This document shows, in pieces, positions 1 to 9,300 of a DNA stretch of 64,000 nucleotides. This stretch comes from CAJXNP01 sp050305935 (GTDB lineage Bacteria; Bacteroidota; Bacteroidia; Cytophagales; Cyclobacteriaceae), in assembly GCA_050305935.1 (NCBI GenBank), contig JBNLGG010000017.1:1-64000 (forward strand), given 5' to 3'. The number at the start of each line of letters is the position of its first letter. Within the stretch, counting starts at the first letter, position 1. The notes under the pieces are model-generated. The model searched no databases, was not told where the DNA came from, and saw nothing but the letters and a program-made list of their open reading frames with translations. The translations under genes and the position numbers were made by a program.

Positions 1-458
1 AGATACTGGACCCTCACTTTGTTTACATGGGCCAGGCTTAGCTCCTCACCCATATACTTCCTGTACAACATAGCAGTTTTGAGCGTTAGCATCCTGGCGC
101 GGATGGTATGCGGTGAATGCCTTGCCGGATGGATGTGGATATAGTTCGTTTCTCCTATTAAAAGAGTCCATACCGACTCATCTGACAACACGACTGTCTG
201 GTAATTTTTCTCTGCCTTTTTTATGTATTCACAGTAATGTTTTCTTTCCCAAACATTCTGTTTTCGGAGTTTCGATTCTATTTCCTCCAGGATCCCGCAG
301 ACACTTAACTCACCAAGATAGTAATCACTCATCAAGTTATTGCCCATTTGAAAATCGTCAGACACCTCTCCTTTTTTGTCCTTCAAAAATCTCCTAAACC
401 ATTCAATGTGATGCTTAAACACATTGAATGTAAAAGGTGCTTTGACATCGGGTTCCAT
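1..458 (-). CDS. Hypothetical protein, 3'-truncated by window edge
   Basis: An open frame of 152 codons runs from an ATG at 458-456 to the left window edge without a stop, so only the N-terminal part is seen. The start overlaps the stop of the upstream App1-like gene as TAATG, which indicates translational coupling in one operon. The visible protein is soluble, rich in charged and aromatic residues (MEPDVKAPFTFNVFKHHIEW at the start), with no signal peptide or membrane segment. I do not recognise a family. The reverse-strand frame at 113-397 is its shadow. Confidence 0.75.
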   Translation of the reverse strand, partial: MEPDVKAPFTFNVFKHHIEWFRRFLKDKKGEVSDDFQMGNNLMSDYYLGELSVCGILEEIESKLRKQNVWERKHYCEYIKKAEKNYQTVVLSDESVWTLLIGETNYIHIHPARHSPHTIRARMLTLKTAMLYRKYMGEELSLAHVNKVRVQY

Positions 459-1366
459 TAATGATAAGTGACCAGTGGGATATGGTAGCGATCAAGCTTC
501 TCCTTTAAATGTTCCATCCTGTATTTCTCTACCACGTAGGCGAGCTTTCTGATCATCACCCCCTTGACCCGCTCGGGATACTCGTCACAGATTTTACTGT
601 AAATGTGCATATCCTTCTGTCCGTTATCCCCTACCAAAATAAAATCCTTCTGCGGGTAAAACCTGAACAAAAACTGGATGCTTTCCATTTTGTGGTGGGC
701 ATTTACCCGGCCTGATTTCACCAGGTCTTTTAAACCTTTGCGAAGATTTTGGAGAAAAAACACCCCCTTCGGCAATTCATTGATACTAAAAAAATCCTCG
801 ATGAAATCGTACAAATTCCACTCGCTGTTTGATACATAAAAGAAGTCCTCCGGGACCTGATTGGCATTAAAATCCAGAAGATGTCTCGACCAGTTTTTGA
901 TGAGGGGCGTTGGCTTCCTGGAATGAGCGTTCCTGAAAAGCATCAAATACAGCTTTTTCAACAGCAAAGTAGAATGAGAGACCAACACCGTATCATCGAT
1001 GTCCGAAATCACTGCTGTGCTTCGTTCGGGGGGATAAACTAATTCACCTTTTTTTGATTTTCCGTTATAATGCACACTATACTCATGCCAACCGTTCGTA
1101 AGTTTGTGATCCCTAAAGTTGCACTGAAAAAAACCCCTGTTATCAGTCTCCACTTTTATTTGATCATTTCCCAGTTTTACCAAAATCTCCTGGTATTTCA
1201 AAGGTGATAGCTGATACCGTCTAACCGCATTTCTGAAGTTGGAAAAGCGACGGTGATGCACCTTTAATTCTTTCACCGGATGCTTTTTAAAAAGGTGACC
1301 TTTCACAATGGCCTGGTGGGAGTTTGCCGTGCCCCGGTATGGTAGTATCTTTATTTTCCTTGACAT
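458..1366 (-). CDS. App1-type phosphatase domain protein (DUF2183)
   Basis: 302 residues from the ATG at 1366; a TTG at 1429 would add 21 residues but is a weaker start. The C-terminal half carries an HAD-like core: a DIDDT motif (the DxDxT nucleophile) about residue 124 and a downstream GDNGQKD segment that fits the acidic metal-binding motif. This is the arrangement of the App1/DUF2183 family, whose yeast founder is a Mg-dependent phosphatidate phosphatase. The N-terminal half is a family-typical beta-rich region without a signal peptide, so the protein is probably cytoplasmic or membrane-peripheral. The downstream gene overlaps its stop by one base. The substrate in bacteria is not established, so the phosphatase activity is family knowledge and the lipid substrate is inference. 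Confidence 0.85.
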   Translation of the reverse strand: MSRKIKILPYRGTANSHQAIVKGHLFKKHPVKELKVHHRRFSNFRNAVRRYQLSPLKYQEILVKLGNDQIKVETDNRGFFQCNFRDHKLTNGWHEYSVHYNGKSKKGELVYPPERSTAVISDIDDTVLVSHSTLLLKKLYLMLFRNAHSRKPTPLIKNWSRHLLDFNANQVPEDFFYVSNSEWNLYDFIEDFFSINELPKGVFFLQNLRKGLKDLVKSGRVNAHHKMESIQFLFRFYPQKDFILVGDNGQKDMHIYSKICDEYPERVKGVMIRKLAYVVEKYRMEHLKEKLDRYHIPLVTYH

Positions 1367-1594
1367 AGAGATTTTGTGTACAGCACCTTCTAGCTTATAA
1401 AGGTATGGAGCTTCATGCAAAATTATCAATAAATCACCCCGTGATTTTCTCTGTCAACAGAAGTTTATATTTAAAAAAAAATAACGGTCATTTATCAAAA
1501 TTCATGAATGTATAGTACATTGTTACCCTCAAAACATTAATCAAAAAGTTAATTCGAATCGAGTAGCAGGTTAAAAGTCTAATTATAGTAAAAA

Positions 1595-3676
1595 ATGAAG
1601 AAGTCTATTATTATCGTAAGTATCTTAATAATTGTGTTGATCCTTCTGTCAAAAGTTATTGAGTTCAGTACTTTTAACCAGTGGTTAATTTTTAGCGGCA
1701 TCATCGCATTGATTATTGCACAACTCCTGGTTATTAAACAATCATATGTCAAACCGATAAAGGACCTCGATGCCGAAACGATCGAATGGAAAAATGGGAA
1801 TTTAAATATCAACGAACTTGGATTTGAAAACAAGAGCCTGGCAAATATTGAACACACCTTTGCCATGCTGATTGGTAGTGTGAGGAATGCTGTGGACTTT
1901 ATATCACACCTGGAAAAAGGAGAATACCAGGCCAACTATATTAATTTAAAAGAAAAATTTGATGATCACTTGGCGGACTCGCTTATAAACCTTCGGGACA
2001 AGTTGAAGGATATAGCAGAAAAAGACCGGATACGAAATTGGGTAGCAGAGGGGCTGGCGAAGTTTGTGGACATACTTCGCTCAATCGGCGAAGAAGATCT
2101 GAATGCACTTGCCGACCGGATCTTATCTAACCTGGTGAGGTACTTAAATGCCAACCAGGGTCAGATTTTTATGCTGAATGACGAGGACCTGGACAATAAA
2201 CATCTGGAGCTAATCGCCTATTATGCCTACGAACGGAAAAAGTATGAGCGAATAAATTTGGATGCTGACAGCGGACTGATTGGCCAGGCATATAAAGAAA
2301 AAGAAACCATTTATCTAAAAGACATCCCGCAGGATTTTGTAAGGATAACTTCAGGTTTGGGCGAATCTACTCCTTCCAGTCTGTTAATTGTACCACTCAA
2401 AGTAAACAATGAAGTATATGGGATCCTGGAAATCGCTTCTTTCAATGATTTCGAAAGGCATGAGATAGAATTTGTCGAGCGACTAGCGGAAAGCATTGCC
2501 TCTACTATTTCCACGGCAAAACTTAATGAGCGTACCCGCAAACTGCTGGAAGACTCGCAGAAGCAATCGGAAGAGCTCCGTGCACAGGAAGAAGAGATGC
2601 GACAAAACATGGAAGAGCTACAAGCCACCCAGGAAGAAGTTCAACGACAAATCAAGGAAAATGAAAAAGTACAGGAGCAACTGATCAAAGAAAAAGCCTT
2701 GCTGGATTCATTAATGAAATACCTACCCGAATACGTCTATTTTAAAGACAGGGATTCCAAATTCATCAGGATGAGCGAATCTATGCTGAAGATATTCCCG
2801 GTGGGTAATATCAACGAGATGGTTGGAAAGTCAGATTTTGATTTCGTCGAAAAGAAACTTGCCCAAAAATATTTTGATGAGGAACAGGAAATTATCAATA
2901 CCATGAAGGGCTTCGTTGACCGGATCAAGAGGGAGGAATTTGAAAATGGTGTCATCCAATGGTCTTCTATCACAAAGATGCCGTTAGTAGACAAAGATGG
3001 TAATTGTATCGGTACTTTTGGTATCTCCAAAAATATCACAGAGATCAAGGAATTAGAGATCGCTGCCAACCTGAAAAACGAGGAATTAAAGGCCCAGGAA
3101 GAAGAGCTTAGAATCTACCTCGACCAGATGGCGAAAACCCAGGAAGAGCTTGCCCACGAAAAATCCCTGCTTGATGCGATAATGGATAATCTTCCCGATT
3201 ACATCTATTTCAAGGACAAGGATAGTAAGTTCATAAGGATTAGCCAATCTATGCTCAAACTCTTCCCGGTGAAGTCGTTGCAAGAAATGATAGGGAAATC
3301 TGACTTTGATTTTCATAAAAAACAAGCCGCCCAGATGTTCTACGACGAGGAGCAAAAAATCATTTCCACGAAAAAAGGATTTGTGAACCAACTGAATCAT
3401 CAAATATTGGATAACGGTTTCGAACACTGGGTTTCCACAACGAAACTTCCATTGATAGACAAGGATGGAAAAGTCATCGGTACATTTGGCGTATCAAGAG
3501 ACGTTACCGAGTTAAAGAAATTAGAGATGGATGCCAAGGAACAGAACGAAGAAATGCTGGCCCAGGAAGAAGAATTGAGACAGAATATGGAGGAAATGCA
3601 GGCCATTCAAGATGCGATGGCTGAAAAAGAAGAAGAATATAAGAAGCAGATTGAAGAGCTAAAAAGGAAGAAATAG
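1595..3676 (+). CDS. Membrane GAF-PAS-PAS sensor protein without output domain
   Basis: 693 residues. Two hydrophobic segments at about 4-22 and 29-49 form a hairpin, followed by a linker, a GAF domain (about 168-305), a coiled coil, PAS domain 1 (about 370-490), a second coiled coil, PAS domain 2 (about 526-645) and a charged C-terminal coiled coil. The two PAS units are near copies: both contain YFKDxDSKFIR, GKSDFDF and DEEQ, so they arose by internal duplication. No HisKA, HATPase, GGDEF, EAL or methyl-accepting segment is present. The repeated AQEEELR-type helices resemble signalling helices seen in Bacteroidota GAF/PAS kinases. It may act on a partner kinase, or be a scaffold. It stands alone, transcribed away from the upstream operon. 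Confidence 0.85.
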   Translation: MKKSIIIVSILIIVLILLSKVIEFSTFNQWLIFSGIIALIIAQLLVIKQSYVKPIKDLDAETIEWKNGNLNINELGFENKSLANIEHTFAMLIGSVRNAVDFISHLEKGEYQANYINLKEKFDDHLADSLINLRDKLKDIAEKDRIRNWVAEGLAKFVDILRSIGEEDLNALADRILSNLVRYLNANQGQIFMLNDEDLDNKHLELIAYYAYERKKYERINLDADSGLIGQAYKEKETIYLKDIPQDFVRITSGLGESTPSSLLIVPLKVNNEVYGILEIASFNDFERHEIEFVERLAESIASTISTAKLNERTRKLLEDSQKQSEELRAQEEEMRQNMEELQATQEEVQRQIKENEKVQEQLIKEKALLDSLMKYLPEYVYFKDRDSKFIRMSESMLKIFPVGNINEMVGKSDFDFVEKKLAQKYFDEEQEIINTMKGFVDRIKREEFENGVIQWSSITKMPLVDKDGNCIGTFGISKNITEIKELEIAANLKNEELKAQEEELRIYLDQMAKTQEELAHEKSLLDAIMDNLPDYIYFKDKDSKFIRISQSMLKLFPVKSLQEMIGKSDFDFHKKQAAQMFYDEEQKIISTKKGFVNQLNHQILDNGFEHWVSTTKLPLIDKDGKVIGTFGVSRDVTELKKLEMDAKEQNEEMLAQEEELRQNMEEMQAIQDAMAEKEEEYKKQIEELKRKK

Positions 3677-3704
3677 ACCACAACCGGAAGGATAATGCTT
3701 TGCC

Positions 3705-3738
3705 AGGGGTTTGGATACATATTCAGCCCCTTTTTTTT
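3705..3738 (+). terminator. Intrinsic terminator after the GAF/PAS gene
   Basis: An AGGGG/CCCCT stem with a partly paired loop is followed by a run of eight T. It lies 28 bases after the sensor gene and just before the end of the convergent DUF6146 gene. Confidence 0.65.
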
Positions 3739-3750
3739 GTTCCCGGTGAA

Positions 3751-4149
3751 TTATGCAGGGAAGTTGTAATACCTGCCATACAGGTCTTCAATGTATTTGA
3801 AGTACCAAAAAAGCTTGTAATTTAGCTCGATTCCATAATCCACTGTGAAATCATAATTGATCTGGTATTCAAATGGGCTATTACTCCCATACTTGAAAAA
3901 CAAATCATTCCAGGCGTTTACATACAGTCTGTTTTTTGACTCGTAGTATGACTTTGAATAAAAGTTCATCGGCTTTGAACGAGAAATAAACCAGGTTTCA
4001 AAACCCGGATCAAAAATTATCAACTCATATTCGTCTTCTTCTCCGGAATTACGGATCAGATTTTCATCAGGTATTCTTGTTATCGGTTGCGGTGATGCAC
4101 AGGCAAGCAAAAAGGAAGCAACCAATACAAACGGGATAATTGTTTTCAT
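3751..4149 (-). CDS. DUF6146 family lipoprotein
   Basis: 132 residues with a signal peptide ending in SFLLACAS, a good lipobox with Cys at residue 17, so an anchored periplasmic or outer-membrane lipoprotein. The core carries EYELIIFDPGFETWF and later NDLFFKYG and YGIELNYKLFWYFKYIED, which I recognise as the DUF6146 pattern common in Bacteroidota. Function is unknown. It is transcribed divergently from the BNR-repeat gene and converges on the sensor gene. Confidence 0.8.
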   Translation of the reverse strand: MKTIIPFVLVASFLLACASPQPITRIPDENLIRNSGEEDEYELIIFDPGFETWFISRSKPMNFYSKSYYESKNRLYVNAWNDLFFKYGSNSPFEYQINYDFTVDYGIELNYKLFWYFKYIEDLYGRYYNFPA

Positions 4150-4260
4150 TTTTGTATAAATTGGTTACAATAACTTTAACGATCTCAAATCAGGAATGTG
4201 TGCAGTTTAATGCATTTCTTGATTCAATTGATAGTTTTGTTGTTAACCATAAAATTCCAA

Positions 4261-5556
4261 ATGAAATACGTAGCAACCCTGATTGGCTTTGTGTTGACAT
4301 CCTGCTTTTCAATCAGTACGCATGCCCAATTTGAGACCACTCTTCTCCCGGTCGCTAAAGGTTGGTCAAAAAACTCTGTCAATACAGTAGTTTTTAGAAA
4401 AAACGCCCTCACAAGCAATGATTCGATCCAATTCATCGCCTTTTATGATTCTACTGGTCATGTCGTGATTGGCAAACGGCGCCTGAATGAACACCAATGG
4501 ATAGTAAAAACCACGGAATTTACGGGCCATGTGAATGACGCCCATAATTCCATAAGCATTGCACTGGATGGAAATGGCCATTTGCACATGAGTTGGGATC
4601 ATCATAATAGCGAATTAAAATATGCCATCAGCAAGCAGCCGCTATCGATGAATTTGGAAATAAAAGAAGCTATGATTGGAATAAATGAACATTCGGTGAC
4701 ATACCCCGAATTCCACAATTTCCCCGACGGCGATTTACTTTTCCTTTATCGCGACGGGGAATCCGGTCGGGGAAACCTTGTGTTAAACCGTTACTCAATA
4801 AAAGCAAAACAGTGGGTAAGGATCCAGGACAACCTGATAAACGGTGAGGGACAACGAAGCGCCTACTGGCAGTGCACCATTGACCAGCATGGGAAAACGC
4901 ACCTTAGCTGGGTATGGCGGGAAACCTGGGATGTAGCGACAAATCATGACCTATGCTACGCCACATCGGAGGACGGTGGGATAACCTGGCAAAAGGCCAC
5001 CGGCGAGAAATATGAATTACCTATTACAATGTCAAATGCCGAAATCGCCTGGAATATTCCTCAAAAAAGCGAATTGATTAATCAAACCTCCATGGCCACT
5101 GATGAGGATGGTAAGCCCTACATTGCCAGCTACTGGAAAGACAATGGCAGCCTGACACCTCAATATCAACTAGTCTTTTTCCACTCCGGAAAATGGAAAA
5201 GACAAACCATATCAAACCGGTCCACTTCATTTTCACTAAGTGGTGGTGGCACAAAGGCCATCCCTATTTCCCGCCCACAAATTGCCATAAATAATAAGGA
5301 AGGCTTCCTTCTCGTCCGGGATGAGGAAAAAGGAAACAACGTTTTACTCTACCATTCGAGCAACATTCTGTCGGAATCCTGGGAATCAATCGAACTGACT
5401 TCTTTTCCTGTGGGAAGCTGGGAGCCAAACTACGACATACAGCTTTGGAACAAAAGACAAGCACTCCATGTTTTTGTACAAGAGACGCAGCAAGGTGATA
5501 ATGAAACATTGATAGAAGTTCCTGCTACCATGGTGTATGTATTAGAATTTAATTAG
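4261..5556 (+). CDS. Secreted BNR-repeat (BNR_4) protein
   Basis: 431 residues from the ATG at 4261, chosen because it opens directly with a signal peptide (MKYVATLIGF...STHAQ); an upstream in-frame start at 4198 would spoil it. The mature protein is a predicted beta-propeller: it has the BNR_4 hallmark HLHMSWDHHNSELKYA and repeated blades containing SxDGGxTW-like segments (SEDGGITW). Relatives include putative sialidase-like and polysaccharide-lyase-like proteins, but the substrate cannot be read here. No polysaccharide-utilisation partners (SusC/D, sulfatases) are adjacent. It is probably secreted or periplasmic. Activity on a glycan is inference from fold only. Confidence 0.8.
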   Translation: MKYVATLIGFVLTSCFSISTHAQFETTLLPVAKGWSKNSVNTVVFRKNALTSNDSIQFIAFYDSTGHVVIGKRRLNEHQWIVKTTEFTGHVNDAHNSISIALDGNGHLHMSWDHHNSELKYAISKQPLSMNLEIKEAMIGINEHSVTYPEFHNFPDGDLLFLYRDGESGRGNLVLNRYSIKAKQWVRIQDNLINGEGQRSAYWQCTIDQHGKTHLSWVWRETWDVATNHDLCYATSEDGGITWQKATGEKYELPITMSNAEIAWNIPQKSELINQTSMATDEDGKPYIASYWKDNGSLTPQYQLVFFHSGKWKRQTISNRSTSFSLSGGGTKAIPISRPQIAINNKEGFLLVRDEEKGNNVLLYHSSNILSESWESIELTSFPVGSWEPNYDIQLWNKRQALHVFVQETQQGDNETLIEVPATMVYVLEFN

Positions 5557-5673
5557 CCATTTTTGAGTTTTTTGGCATGATGCCTTATCAGCTTTTTTTG
5601 TGCAACCCAGATTTAGAGAAAGGCATAAATGCCCTTTAAAATCACAAGATCATTTACAGGTAAAACATTGACA

Positions 5674-5826
5674 CTAGTGTTAAGTCAACCGTCTGTTTTC
5701 GGGTTCGTAAAAAGTCGATTTTGTTAAATAACACTCCCCTACCCCTCTTCCCGATACCTATCGGGAGGGAATATAGATGACTTTTTGCGAACCCTAACTG
5801 ACAGTTAACTATTGACTTAACACTAG
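5674..5826. repeat. Fold-back (MITE-like) inverted repeat
   Basis: A perfect 15-base terminal inverted pair (5674-5688 and 5812-5826; CTAGTGTTAAGTCAA) encloses a second imperfect inner pair (GGGTTCGTAAAAAGTC at 5701-5716 against the complement of 5778-5793, one substitution) and a central 18-base palindrome at 5749-5766 with TCCCGATA arms. The whole 153-base unit can fold on itself. It contains no coding frame. It could be a non-autonomous mobile element or an extragenic repeat; no flanking target duplication was recognised. Confidence 0.6.
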
Positions 5827-6248
5827 CAACCTGAACAAAATATATCTATAAACGACCACTTCTTCGTTTGTCAGTCAGTTCACCATGTCTTTTTTATGTA
5901 AAACCTTAGCTTCAGTAATTTCAATATTTATCGTAACGATGCACCCACATCTGCCTGTTCGGCCGCAGATGAAGTGTATCGGTTTTAATTGAGCACAGAA
6001 AAATAGACTCACGAGGTTTTTGTTTGCGACAGGCAAGGACTATTTGTTCGATGTGGCCTGACCATTTTTATGGTCTACCGCAATTGATTCTGTTTCAGGC
6101 TGAAAAATCATCGGTGCTGGCAGCTATTTTTTTGAGGTCCTGGCATTTATACTTGACAATAAAACCAAGCCATATTTGTCATTTTTTATTCGAATCGAAA
6201 TTTTCATTAAATGAAATCCTGATAATTTTAAGATTTGTTGATAAATTT

Positions 6249-6319
6249 TAACTTTGCGAACTGGCAAAATCATTAAAATTCAGGCCCTGCTACCATGGCC
6301 TGTTTTTAAGGATAACAGG
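6249..6319 (+). promoter_or_regulatory. Promoter -7 element and 5' leader with two competing hairpins
   Basis: TAACTTTG at 6249-6256 fits the Bacteroidota -7 consensus TAnnTTTG; I see no good -33 element at the usual distance. In the predicted leader, CAGGCC (6281-6286) pairs with GGCCTG (6297-6302), followed by five T, a terminator-like hairpin. CCTGTT (6299-6304) can instead pair with AACAGG (6314-6319), which is incompatible with the first hairpin. Regulation by alternative folding is inference. Confidence 0.4.
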
Positions 6320-6341
6320 CTACAAATTAAAACTAATAACT

Positions 6342-9300
6342 ATGTCTATAACAAGAACTTTTGGAAAAGGAATAGATGAGAATACCCATATTGACAACGA
6401 AAAGCTCGTGCAATACATTAACCTGAAACTTGCTGCACTTGGCTATCCGGTGTATAAAAAAGGGGACATCTCGCACTTTCTCGATATTACCACCCCCCTA
6501 CTCAATAATTATCGAGAAAAATCCAGGTTGCTTTCAAGCCACTTATCTCCCATCGGCAGAAGGATTCAGGATTTCCTGGACGACTATTTAAAAGATATTC
6601 CTGAAATCAGTGACATTCACCTCCCGGAGCACCCTTTTATCCTCGACAGTCATGGGATTGCCAGGATGCTTTCCATGCCTCCGGAAAGCGACAAATATGA
6701 AACAAATATAGTGTCTTCCTACCGCGTGGGACAGGGAATTCTACACAACCCAAAAGAGGATCGGCGCACTACAAAGGGTGTGTTTCACGTTTGTGAAGGA
6801 GGTCTACCCATTGCAGACGATAAAAAAGCCGTTCCTAAAATCACCTTTGCCCGTCTGCTCCTGGCTGCCATCAACCCACCAAACGAGCTCATGCGATTGC
6901 CATTTACGGCAGATCAGGAAGAAAAAGCCGAGCTGTTTGTAAGCCTCTTGTTGCGACCGATCGTCGTTCCCGAGGTTCCTGGAATTATAAAAGAAAAATC
7001 AATGGAGATACGGTTTTTTGCACCTGGAAATCTCGTAAGTAACCTTGATTTTGTGGAGTCGATCTTTGGTAACGCCGGAGATCCGCATTTACCTGAAAAT
7101 GACGCTGCACTGGATGCAGAAAGTTGGACGGGCCACACCGGCTGTATATTCCTGGCCCCTCACCTGATCAATCTTACGAAAAAAGAACTGGGACTTCCCC
7201 ACTACGACCATGCCACAGAAAGGCAGCGACGCGACGGTATGTGCTGGAAAAATGACAAGGAAAAATATAATGATGGTGGTGCATTTAAAGTAACAGCCCG
7301 GGATCAGAGAGGAGTGGTAGTAACACTAATTGCTGACAATTATTATGGATACTGTAAGAAGGAAGTAAAAACACAAATCAGTTTTTCTGCCAACTTATAT
7401 GGCCTCGCGGAGGAAGAACATGCCGGTGGCGCCATTGCTTTCCCTAGTTATGACCTGGGAGAAAAATTCCATCTGGACAATCGCCTCCCTACCAATAACA
7501 TGACTTTTAGTGACGTGGCGAAAATGTATGGCGATATCATGGAAGTAAAACCCGAGGGGTATGGCCTGGATAAGGAGCATTCAAAGATTGTTTACGTGCC
7601 TGAAAACTCACAATTCGATCTAAACAGACAGTCTATCACCTGGGAAAAGGACGGCAAGGAAGAAAATATCAAATTGCTCCCAAACAAATACTACATTTTG
7701 CCAAGCGGTTATAAAATTGAAATGACTAAACAGTTAGGTGGTCCTCGTTGGCATTTGATCGGAACACTGGCGGAGGGTACCTTATGTCACAAACCCTGCA
7801 CGGTTTCAGGTGGAGGAAAATCAGAGATTTCAAAGTCCATACAAGATGCCATGATCCAGGGGCCGGTGATCGTGGCAGATATCCAAAAAGATTTTGATGA
7901 AGTGGAGAAAATCATGAAAAAAGATTTTTCCAAGCGCTTCAAGGAAGAGTATGACAACCCCAACCCCACCCGATCTATTCTCAGTCCAAAAAGATCACTT
8001 GGCTCGGTCATCAAATTATTTACCCCGTCTGATGAGTATTCGGACGAATACAATAAATGGCTGGCTGATATCCCACAAAGAATAAAAGATCTGATCTACG
8101 TGGTGAAACGACATTACAGGAGGGAATGGGATGAAAACTGGAGGTCACATTTTTCGGTTGACATCATCAATGGCACACCTGGGAACGAACTTCGTTTTGA
8201 AGGCAAGAAGCTATTTGCCAGCTACTTACGCGTGGGCCATGATCTGGATAACTCCTGGAGAATTTTTCAGGTACGTCAGGATTTTAATGCTGCCCAAAAA
8301 GTTCAGGTAGAAGATGATATATCGGCATCCATTGTTTTAAGCACAGATAAATTCAAATATCTTAACCCTGATTATGTAAGCTCAAGTGTCAAAATCCTGA
8401 AAAACTGTGAGTCAAGGTTATTTCAGCGTCCTGACGACTGTATCATCAAAGGCTACGATAAACAGGGTGAGCTAGACCTATCGAGCCCAAATGCATTCAT
8501 ATCAAATTTTGAACCTTTGACCCGGGACCAGGTAAAGGAAATCAAAGAAGACGCCATTGGTTTTGACTTGTACACTGAACCGGTAAAGAAACTGATCAAT
8601 GATTTTCTCGAGAATGATTCACCCGATTATCTGGTCATACCCTCAGAACCCAGGTTGGTCAACGGCGTTCCTACGAAAAACCCAAGGTATTTACAAACCA
8701 GGCCGGACCTGGTCAACCCCTATGGAAAACATTTAGCCGAAAAGGGTACAAGGCTGTTTAGAAAAGTCCCATTACACGCCCCGGTTTATTTACCTGTGAA
8801 TGCGGTACTTCCCGGTAGAAGGAATAACCCGGCAGATCCCGAACACAATGTTCCGCCACTGGCGCTATACAACCCTATCCATTACCAGGAATTACCGGAG
8901 TTGTTCATAGACTTCATTTGCAGTGTGACAGGTAAATCACCTTCCACCACAGGCTTTGGCTCTGAAGGAGCGTTAACAAAAGGACCGTTCAATATGCTGA
9001 TCCCGGCCTCCGACCTGAACAACGCGTTTTTATCATTTATTCTTACCGATACTCCGGGCTTCTCTTCTGCTGCGGGGTACATTGGCCCAAAATACCGGAT
9101 TGACCATGACATTAGCCTTTTAATTCCTGAAATTTGGTGCAGGATGTCAGTGAAAGAACGTAATCCGGAATACCTGATCAAAAACAAGTACCTCGACAAG
9201 GTGGAAGATTTTGAATATAATGGTAAAAAAATCGAGGCCTCGTTGCTGGGATACCGGATCAACATCAAATTTGTCCACCACTTCCTGGGAAGGATATTCA

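Larger units (their letters stand above)
5557..6341. other. 785-base gene-free region
   Basis: No convincing gene on either strand. It holds the fold-back repeat at 5674-5826, then about 400 bases of A/T-rich sequence with no structure that I could assign. The right end has a promoter-like TAACTTTG and paired hairpins before the large downstream gene. A 75-codon frame at 6024-6251 has no protein-like character and was not accepted. Confidence 0.6.

Noticed and set aside
113..397. Plus-strand frame of 94 codons at the left edge
   Set aside because: It is the reverse-strand shadow of the partial gene at 1-458, which has a coupled ATG and better protein character.
6024..6251. Plus-strand frame of 75 codons in the gene-free stretch
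   Set aside because: No recognisable protein character and no upstream signals.
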